This document shows, piece by piece, positions 56,931 through 64,000 of a stretch of 64,000 nt of DNA; the stretch's first letter is position 1; every line of letters begins with the position of its first letter. This stretch comes from Dicyema japonicum (lineage: Eukaryota > Dicyemida > Rhombozoa > Dicyemidae): NCBI GenBank assembly GCA_011109175.1, contig RDEW01000035.1:510902-574901 (forward strand), in the 5' to 3' direction. Both the position numbers and the translations under genes were made by a program. The notes under the pieces are model-generated. The model saw only the letters and a program-made list of their open reading frames with translations, did no database searches and was not told where the DNA came from.

Positions 56931-58741
56931 TTATACTTTATCCTCCACAAATGTGGTATATTTCACTGTTTTTATTACATTTGGAGTTTCAGTCACGCTT
57001 ATTGTGCGGACTCCCAGATTGAAGCCGAGGGGCTTTTGGATCTCGTATGAAAAGTGACCCCAGTCTCTGTAACTTTCAGGATAGACGTCGTAATCGTTTA
57101 GTTGTAGGACACACTTGAGCATGTGGCTTTCCTTCTTGGCTGAAAATGGTCACGTGGCTAGTAAAACCTCCGTTTTTTATAGGAAGAGAGTCGATTCGCC
57201 AGACAATGGCCCGATGGAGATCCTCATACTTTGCACCCCCCGCAGACACCGAGATGGGGCTTTTTAGTATAGAATTCAATAGCACGTGTACTTTAAAGTA
57301 AAATCCTAACAAACCAGTCCTTGCTGAAGAAGTTAAATTATTAAGCGTGCTGTGCACACGTGCAGCTCCCTTTCGTTTGTAAAACTTGATTCTTCTGAAA
57401 TGGTAGCACCACTCGTCAGGGAAAGGCATGCAAATGACCACGTGGTTACATTTCAACTAAGATTTAGTCAAAAACCCACAAATTTAATCGTCTGACTTTT
57501 GTCCAAGTAATTCCAAGGACAAGATATCTCCAGATTAAGATCCATCTCAAGTTTCCCCCCGCAAACTCTCCAGTGCGCCTTAACCTGCTTATTAGTGAGG
57601 ACCAATACACTTATTGGGGGACGGAATGACTCGAGGACATTTACGTTGTCGATTCTGAGGAGTTCCACTTTGTGCCCAAGGGTGGGTCTTTCGATGTGGA
57701 TGACTCCATTTTCCCTCAGTTTATCAGAATCAACTAAATAATGAAGAATAGGGTGGTCTGCAGTGACCCAGGCTTCTTCCATACTCCCAACCACAGGGAC
57801 AATGTCCTTACGACTCACTACTTCCTGTCCCTTCCTTTGAAGGAGGTTAAGTCCAATCTCAACTGAACTTATGGCTTTGAGGTTTAGCTCACAAAAGAGA
57901 CGGCAAATCAAGTTAGGGGACTCTTTGATCTGAATAAATGATAAATTGGAGTAACTCACTCTGAGAACATTGTGGACTGATATTTCCACGTGGTCGACCT
58001 CCACAGCATATACATATGCATCATTCACGGGAAATTTAAATCGAAGAAACTCAAAGACCCGAATAAACCGTGAAATCACGGAATATTCATGCGAACAAAG
58101 TTTGATGACAGTTTCGTCGCATTCATTTTCTAAAAAAACTTTGATGTTAGTTTTCGCGGCTAAAATGAATTTTTTGTTGAAAAGTCTAACAAACAAGCCA
58201 ATTTACTTGTTCATTCCTAATTTTGGTTGTTGGGAGAACCTCCTCTTTATTATTTTGACGGAGAAGGCCTTTGAGAACTCACTGAAGTAGGTTTCCTTCA
58301 GATTTGACAAAAAATGTTCAATGTTGAGGTAATGACTGCTGTAAGGTGAGGATTCTAGGTTCTTAGGATCCTGGAATATTTTTAATATGAAGTTCCCCCC
58401 AAATTCTGACAAAATGACGTAAACCGGTCTCCACTCGATGACTTGGATATTAAAAACAACTACAATCTGAACTTTCTGATTGAATGTACATATTATCCTT
58501 AAAGGACGTCTCCCATTTGACCCCCGTCTGAGACTGTTCGGGGAATTCTTGTTCAAAAAAATTCCCATGTTCAATATCCTCTTTTTTGTTGTCGATATCA
58601 GCCCATGGATCCAGCATGTCTAAGTCTTCGAGTTTGTCGTCTTCCTGAGTATTACATGAAGATTCGAATATGTTAAACTGGAATTAAAAAAATACTAACA
58701 ATCTGGGACAGAGAGTCTGATTTTTCGTGGGAGTCTTGCAT
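56931..58741 (-). CDS. Stonin-like endocytic adaptor
   Basis: Family role: clathrin adaptor for synaptotagmin-type cargo (stonin/Stoned B). ATG 58741 (MQDSHEKSDSLSQI), introns of 22, 22, 21, 23 and 24 nt, with one possible 30-nt intron. An acidic N-terminus with LDMLDPWADIDN and two Phe motifs is followed by a stonin-homology-like segment (IEWRPVYVILSEFGGNFILK) and a mu-homology domain: INDAYVYAVEVDHVEIS-type start, EISCPWNYLDKSQTIKF, HVVICMPFPDEWCYHFRRIK, KYEDLHRAIVWRIDSLPIKN then GGFTSHV, and YEIQKPLGFNLGVRTISV near the end. The IVWRIDSLP..NGG(F)TSH signature is diagnostic for the mu-homology fold. At the TTTT of 57143-57146 one base must be removed to stay in frame. N-terminus shorter than in stonin-2. 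Confidence 0.75.
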
Positions 58742-58938
58742 TTTGTCGCCAATTATATTATCATTATATACACTTGACTGACGTAGAGTATAATTAGCAG
58801 CTATAAACGAATCAATTGGATGACGAGGTTTTGATTATTCTGGCAGTAATATCGGAAAGTCTCTCAAATCAGTGACGTCGATCATAGTTCTTAATGACTT
58901 GTGATTAAGAATTGATTATTACTAAAAAAGTGAAATTA

Positions 58939-59095
58939 ATGCTTGTCTCGTGTTACGGGGAATTCAGATATTCTGTGATTACAGTCAAACCTTCCGAATT
59001 TGTTGTTAAGGAGTTCCCCAAAAATGAAAACCCCCAGAATGACAAATTCGAGTTTCGCCCATTTTTCGACGTCCCAAAAGTGACAACCTCTAAAG
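58939..59095 (+). CDS. 5' end of a host gene truncated by a hAT insertion
   Basis: ATG 58939 opens 52 codons, MLVSCYGEFRYSVITVKPSE, FVVKEFPKNENPQNDKFEFR, PFFDVPKVTTSK, natural-looking coding sequence with no internal stop. It ends exactly where a hAT terminal repeat begins (CAGGGTTTCCCAAAG at 59096). The start is 198 bp from the divergent stonin start. I do not recognise the protein. Any 3' part would have to lie beyond the nested transposons after 61.7 kb, where I see none. Confidence 0.5.
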
Positions 59096-59210
59096 CAGGG
59101 TTTCCCAAAGTGGGCGCGATAAGAAATTAAAAGGGAACGTTTATGAGTAAATCGTTTATCGGGAACGATTTTAATTTCAAGGGGGCGATAATAAATATTC
59201 TAAAAATTAA
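59096..59210 (+). mobile_element. hAT terminal-repeat end
   Basis: CAGGGTTTCCCAAAGTGGGC, GCGATAAGAAATTAAAAGGG and GGGGGCGATAATAAATATTC. The start CAGGGTTTCCCAAA is the standard hAT terminus. The element is interrupted at 59211 by the Tigger element. Confidence 0.65.
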
Positions 59211-59212
59211 TA

Positions 59213-61725
59213 CAGTCCGACCCCGAATTGGGGCAGACCCCATGGGTGGGGCACCCTCGGATTTTGGGGCATTTTTTTTGGCCAACATTTTGGCAGAGTA
59301 AATTGGAAAATCGATAAAAATTATGGAAATTTTGGGGCAATATAAAATTGTGGGGAATGAAATTATAAGTAAATAAAATTATCGAGTGGCTAAATGATCA
59401 ACCGACATGCTCCTTGACTTACAGTGGGGACATGTATTTGTTGATCGACCCCAAAAAATATTGCGGTCTTGCATATACGTGTACAGCGCCTTCGATCGAG
59501 GTGAGTTGTCACCGTATTTTAGCCATATTGTCGACGACTTAAGGTCGACATGTGGGTTGTCCAATGCTCTGAAGAGGACCTTATGAAGGCTTTTTAAGTT
59601 GATCTTTTCCATCAAATTATTATATTGTAATTCGATCAACGCCTTCACATTTACTAGCCCACCATCATCAACACCATACTTAGCAGACAAAAAAGGTCTG
59701 ATCCTGCCTAGGTGGGTTGCCCGTGTTTTTTCGGTCGTTATTATGGCGTGCTTCCTAGCAGACATACTTGACCCAGCTATCTGGGTGTCGTGCATTCGTA
59801 TTAGAATACGCTCACTTAGTTGGACTACTCCACACAGTCCACGGCCGAATTTATCACGGGGTAAATATAATCTCTTCTTATTGGCTGCCAGCACATAGAC
59901 ATGGTTCTCTCTGAGTACTCCACGGATCATAACATCCATCTCATCATACTTCTTGGGATCAAACTCCACAACACCTATATAGTAATTTAGCAACGAGAGA
60001 GCATACTCATTTAATGCTATGAACAAATTCCTTGCATTTAGAGACGTCTTACACAATAACGCTGCTCTTTTACGGATGCCTTCAGTAATTTGTCGCTTTG
60101 TCTCAAGCATTATAAGAGACTTTGGAGATTCGGTAACACCCAGATACTTATATGCTTCGTGTTCCTCTAGGACTCTTACTAAATCGCTACATACTTGCGT
60201 GTTAGTCGCAGACTTTGAATAATTCAAATCTAGTCCTATACTCTCAAAGAATTGGCACAGACCCCCATGGAGTAGAGCTCCTCGGCTGTTCGAGCATACA
60301 TCTTCAGGTCATCGATAAAAAGAAAGTGATTTGTACTGAAACAACCCCTTCACAATGAACTGGTATTTGCTCGAACCGGTCATTGAGGCGGCGACTCAAT
60401 GGCTCCAAACAGAGAACAAAAAGTAGCGGAGACATGCTATCCCCCTGAAGGATCCCCCTCTTGAGTTTTACCTCGCCTATCCGGTGCCTATTATAGTTCA
60501 GATGAATACTCCACCTATTCATCACAGCCACTACAAAGCTGATGAACCACACAGGCATGCACAGACTGTGTAGGCACTCGACAAGGTAAGAATGATCAAC
60601 TGAATCGTAAGCCTTCTTCACATCTACCCACATAGACAAAAGTGAGTTTCCGTGAAACACAAAAAGGCATTTGTTGATCAAAGCCTGCTCTTTTGCCCCA
60701 TGATAATTTCGCACAGTACCCAACTGATTCTCGGAGAGAATCCCATTTGCTTCTACAAAGCTCCTGACCTCATTAGCCACCAATTTGGTCATCAGCTTAT
60801 ACAGGGTTGGCATTCAGGTTATCAGTCGATAATCTGCAGCAGACTGGGGTTGTCCAGCTTTGGGATCAAATAAGTTGTCCCTGTGCATGCCCAATCAGGA
60901 ATCGTTTCCGGGTTAGTGATGCTTTTCTGTAATACACGACACATAGACTCGTGTAATGAAGATATACGGCTTCAAAAATTGGTTTCAACACTTTCAAAGC
61001 TTCAAACGGCTGGCTTGACAGATTTAAAAAGCGACATGAACTGAGAATTAAATCAATTTTTGGAGAAAATAATTCATGTGACTTGACTTACATCAATAAG
61101 TTTTGTTATAATTATTGACGAGAAAATCATTCAATATGGAAGACAAAATGTTTTTAATTGTAATGAAACTGCTCTTTATATAAAAAGAACTCCACGAAAG
61201 TCGTTTGTTGGAATCAAAGATGATACTTGTGATTTTAAACAGGAAAAAGAAAGAGTCGCCGTACTTCTTTGTTGCAATTCTATGGGAGGAAAACTAGATC
61301 CAAGTTTAATATTTAATTGTTGGAATCAAATTGAAAAGATTCGTGATTCCGTAAAAATTGTTGATACCATTACAGTAGAAATGATCAACAATGCCATAAA
61401 CGAAACATTGAATAGATAAAGTGACGAATTCGTTGATAATATTTACAACGAAGGTTTAGAAAACGATAACATGGAAACAATTCTAAGAGAAACGCAAGAT
61501 TCTCTTGATCAGTTAGAGAAGAATACTTTTTACATATCTCCTGAAATGCTCAAAGAATTTTACGATTTTCGACTTAAATTTATGAAAAATGTAAGAAGTA
61601 AAAGGATAACTGGGGATAAATTAACTGATTATTTTTCTAAAATTGATTTTTGATGTTTAAAATCTCTGTTTTATTAAACCCCTGTTTTTGGGGCACTTGG
61701 TGCCCCAATTCGGGGTCGGACTGTA
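59213..61725 (+). mobile_element. Tigger/pogo-like transposon with exact inverted ends
   Basis: Left end CAGTCCGACCCCGAATTGGG and right end CCCAATTCGGGGTCGGACTG are exact reverse complements over 23 bp; TA flanks both. Inside, on the plus strand after 61000, broken frames read ASNGWLDRFKKRHELRIKSI (CENP-B-type DNA-binding helix-turn-helix), then VFNCNETALYIKRTPRKSF and RVAVLLCCNSMGGKLDPSLI, the first catalytic Asp region of the DDE domain (a Glu replaced by Asn-Glu context). The left half of the interior is occupied by an R2-like LINE. Confidence 0.88.
59379..60960 (-). mobile_element. R2-like LINE fragment nested in Tigger
   Basis: Minus-strand frames, nearly open over 1.5 kb. From 60813: MPTLYKLMTKLVANEVRSFV, GILSENQLGTVRNYHGAKEQ, MWVDVKKAYDSVDHSYLVEC, KLKRGILQGDSMSPLLFVLC. 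A one-base break near 60320 separates FLFIDDLKMYARTAEEL, where the catalytic box is IDD rather than ADD. From 60227: NYSKSATNTQVCSDLVRVLE, AYKYLGVTESPKS, then DRNIFWGRSTNTCPHCKSRS and VDHLATR, a CxxC..H zinc motif cut off just before its last Cys, where Tigger sequence resumes. No restriction-like endonuclease remains. The family is R2/NeSL-like, from memory of similar sequences. Confidence 0.8.
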
Positions 61726-61849
61726 TCATACATCTAATTAATATAATAGAATTTCAGTATGGTGAACCTGTAATTTTAAATTGACACTAGCGTGATTAGG
61801 GGTGTAATAGGGGTGTAATTGTACTATTCAACAATGGAGAAAGAGATAC

Positions 61850-62080
61850 TTTATGTTATGTTGTCCAATTAAGTCGTGTCCGACCCTTGGAGATCTCATG
61901 AACGAGTTTCCTCCACTCTCCCCGATCCGTTGTAATTTGGAGTAGCCTTGATGTAGCCATTCCCGTGACGTCTTCCACCGTGGATAGCCATCGAGTTTTC
62001 GGTCGGCCAGGTCTTCTAATAATATTGCTTAGCATAATGGTTCTTTCCATGGAGTCAGAGCGGACAACGCCCAAAGAACG
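61850..62080 (-). mobile_element. LINE-B-like C-terminal tail
   Basis: Minus frame GRPKTRWLSTVEDVTGMATS, then RLLQITTDRGEWRKLVHEIS. The W....D......L..I..DR..WR.LV pattern is a common end of APE-type LINE proteins. Confidence 0.6.
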
Positions 62081-62506
62081 TTAATCTGTTTTTTACGATT
62101 TTTCTTTTTAGCGAAATGTCCGTCTCCACCCGTTTGAGTACATCGATGTTTGTTATTTTGGAAGTTTAAGGGATTCTTAGTAACCTCCAGCACCACAGTT
62201 CAAATGACGGCCAAGTCAAGAGACACTAAATAAAAAAATTCGTCAATATAATATTCAATATTTAAAATATGGTTTTATCACATCTCCTAATGATGAAAGA
62301 CGACCTTTTTGTTTATTATGGTCAAAGTCATTTTCTAACGAGGCTATGAAGCCTTCTAGATTCAGTCAGCATTTACGAAGGGTTCTTATATTTTACTAAA
62401 ATATAGGTCCATTCAACTAACTCCAACCAGGACGTTTTTCCAAAAGTTTCTGGGGAAACAAAAAATCAACGGAGCCTGGAGAAATTATTCTCCAGTATGC
62501 AATAGT

Positions 62507-62600
62507 AAATGGTTTATTAGTATTATATATACTACATTCCAATATTAAATGGTTTATTAGTATTATATATACTACATTCCAATATTAAATGGTTTATTAG
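62507..62600 (+). repeat. 40-bp tandem repeat, about 2.35 copies
   Basis: Unit AAATGGTTTATTAGTATTAT plus ATATACTACATTCCAATATT, starting at 62507, 62547 and 62587; the first two copies are identical. Confidence 0.9.
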
Positions 62601-62626
62601 GAGAAATTATTCCATTATCTGTTTCA

Positions 62627-62668
62627 TGCTGTTTTCTTCATGCTGTTTTCTTCATGCTGTTTCTGCCT
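62627..62668 (+). repeat. 14-bp tandem repeat, about 3 copies
   Basis: Unit TTCATGCTGTTTTC repeated just under three times. Confidence 0.85.
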
Positions 62669-62759
62669 AATATTCAAACGTCGACGTAATATTTTTTCCA
62701 AAAAAACACAACTTCCTTAATTCAGCCATGTGACCAAGGATAATACAAGCATTTAAGAA

Positions 62760-63721
62760 TCATTTCAATAATTGGATGATGAAAACGATTATCTATGATA
62801 AAAATCCTGTAGCTCAAATAGATGAAGCAATAAAGGGAATCACAATATTGGACGCTATTTCATGTTCGAAATTGGCATGGGCGAGATTACGGAAACTTCA
62901 ATACGAGATTGTTTTGAAAAGGCTTTGGAATATGACTGTCGGGAAAAAGAGGACACCGGAGAAAGTCTATTTGATTTGGATATTGTGGAGAATGCGATTT
63001 TGGATAGCTTCTGGGATGATAATAGTGATGAAGAGGACTGCAGCGAACACTTTCTGGAACATTTGGATGATCAGCAAGTTATAAAAAAATGCGGAATGCG
63101 AATTCACAATGCTGCTAAATGTTATTAAGCAAGAGACTCTGAAAAATGTCTTTGATCTATACAGATTCAAAGCAAATATTATAAGTTCGATTCGAAAAAA
63201 TACAAAACACTCGATTAAAATTAACAGATTTTTTATTAAAAAATAAAAATTGTAATTATCCGTCTTGGTTATATTATTAAGGATAATAATATGCTGCCAT
63301 GTGGTGTTTCGTGGCTAAGTGTTGAAGTTTATGTTTGTTCGTCTGTTCCTCCTCTCTCTTCCTATCAGAGTGGCGTCATGTGATCCACCTGTCTAGGTGC
63401 CGCCCAGTGCCAGGCTGGCATGAAAAAGGATCATTTGCTTTTCCCCACTCCACTGGAGGGGTTTCCACAACTGCAACTATGGATGTCTTTTTCCTTTTTT
63501 GCTGATTCTGGATGGACTCTGTAAAAGTGGAAACTGGATACACTTAATTAGTTGTTTACTTTAACTTCTTTCTCGGTGTATCCGGGGTTAATAAATAAAA
63601 AAATAAATAATGATAATTAAGGTAAGACATTGAACAGGGGAGACCCAAATTTAAGGAAAACCCTTTTTTTTGGGAAAACCTCAAAATTGGGAACAAATTT
63701 CCCCAATTCGGGGTCGCACTG
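62760..63721 (+). mobile_element. Second Tigger-like element, right part
   Basis: Frames near 62820-63105 read AIKGITILDAISCSKLAWA and, after a one-base shift, EITETSIRDCFEKALEYDCR then GESLFDLDIVENAILDSFWD. The (I/V)LDA...S..W.EI...(S/T)IR.CF.KA pattern is the C-terminal end of a Tigger-type DDE transposase. The right terminus CCCCAATTCGGGGTCGCACT ends at 63721 followed by TA; one base differs from the terminus of the first element. The left end is not found. Confidence 0.75.
63290..63610 (+). mobile_element. SINE2 nested in Tigger
   Basis: Long copy: CATGTGGTGTTTCGTGGCTA, GGCGTCATGTGATCCACCTG, GCCGCCCAGTGCCAGGCTGG, CCACTGGAGGGGTTTCCACA, then TTCTCGGTGTATCCGGGGTT and AATAAATAAA. It lies between the transposase end and the right terminus of the second Tigger. 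Confidence 0.7.
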
Positions 63722-63769
63722 TACCATAAATTCATGAAGTACTAAAAACAGTAATGCACCAACCTTTCC

Positions 63770-64000
63770 AGAATATTATTAAGTCGATTTCGCTTAGCAA
63801 CAATACGATACAGAGACGTATGATATGGCTTTCGATGTGGAAAACGATCTTTGTTTAATACAGACAAGTACGGAATTCAGTCTACAATTAGAAGAGTCAA
63901 TACTTCCTGGAAATGACTCATTATTGCTTGCATATGTACGTTTTATCAAGGATGGTCGAATTATGCAGGAATTACTTGTTCTCGAAAGCTTAAAATTGAT
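63770..64000 (+). mobile_element. hAT fragment running off the window
   Basis: Frames read TEFSLQLEESILPGNDSLLL, AYVRFIKDGRIMQELLVLES, the segment around the first catalytic Asp of ZBED-type hAT transposases (usual form FSLQLDESTL..N..LLLAYVRF). The usual Asp is Glu here. The window ends inside it. Confidence 0.75.

Noticed and set aside
57900-57935. A certain 30-nt intron in stonin
   Set aside because: The segment has GT...AG ends but is a multiple of three without stops, so retention is equally possible.

Overview
The window is animal nuclear DNA, A+T-rich and packed with decayed transposons. The best guess for the source is a dicyemid mesozoan. Every host gene I could reassemble is interrupted by spliceosomal introns of only about 20-33 nt, nearly all 21-28 nt, with GT...AG ends. 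Removing them restores reading frames that match metazoan proteins (MAX, PAK, AMP deaminase, ICMT, Chibby, stonin, Tollip, a lamin-tail protein). Introns this short are the known hallmark of dicyemids. That is inference from gene structure; I could not run a database search.

Host genes in order: MAX (2619-3176, -), Chibby (7377-7775, +), AMP deaminase (12335-14452, -), a p21-activated kinase (15848-17284, -), ICMT (22759-23643, +), a single-PDZ protein (28407-28799, +), a small putative secreted acidic protein (30644-30932, +), a decayed or mis-sequenced DUS2 (33081-34515, +), a ZNHIT3-C-terminus-like protein (35498-35746, -) head to head with a 59-residue coiled-coil protein (35830-36037, +), a lamin-tail-domain protein (36244-36890, +), an unrecognised six-intron-class gene (44619-45476, -), a UBL/UBA-type locus (49961-50897, +), a Tollip-like gene (52006-52824, -), an ARM-like helical-repeat gene (54221-56203, -), a stonin-like adaptor (56931-58741, -) and a gene 5' end cut off by a transposon (58939-59095, +). 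There is no operon-like logic; the genes are ordinary eukaryotic single loci in signalling, trafficking, RNA modification and nuclear structure.

The rest is mobile-element debris. I separate: LINE-A (APE endonuclease plus YADD reverse transcriptase, with a 2A-like GDVxxNPGP motif just before the endonuclease; four copies), LINE-B (APE type, KLGSL motif; several copies), LINE-C tails (three copies), an R2-like LINE with an FIDD box, several hAT/ZBED-like transposons, two Tigger/pogo elements with near-identical termini, a 408-bp MITE, two or three SINE families and many copies of a short LINE 3'-tail. Nested insertions are clear at 59.1-61.7 kb and 62.7-63.7 kb.

Points most worth following: the 2A-like motifs in LINE-A, the ultra-short introns and 18- and 22-nt micro-exons, an apparent roughly fivefold excess of the palindrome CACGTG concentrated around host genes, and recurrent one-base frame breaks at homopolymers in otherwise intact genes, which look more like consensus errors than pseudogenes.
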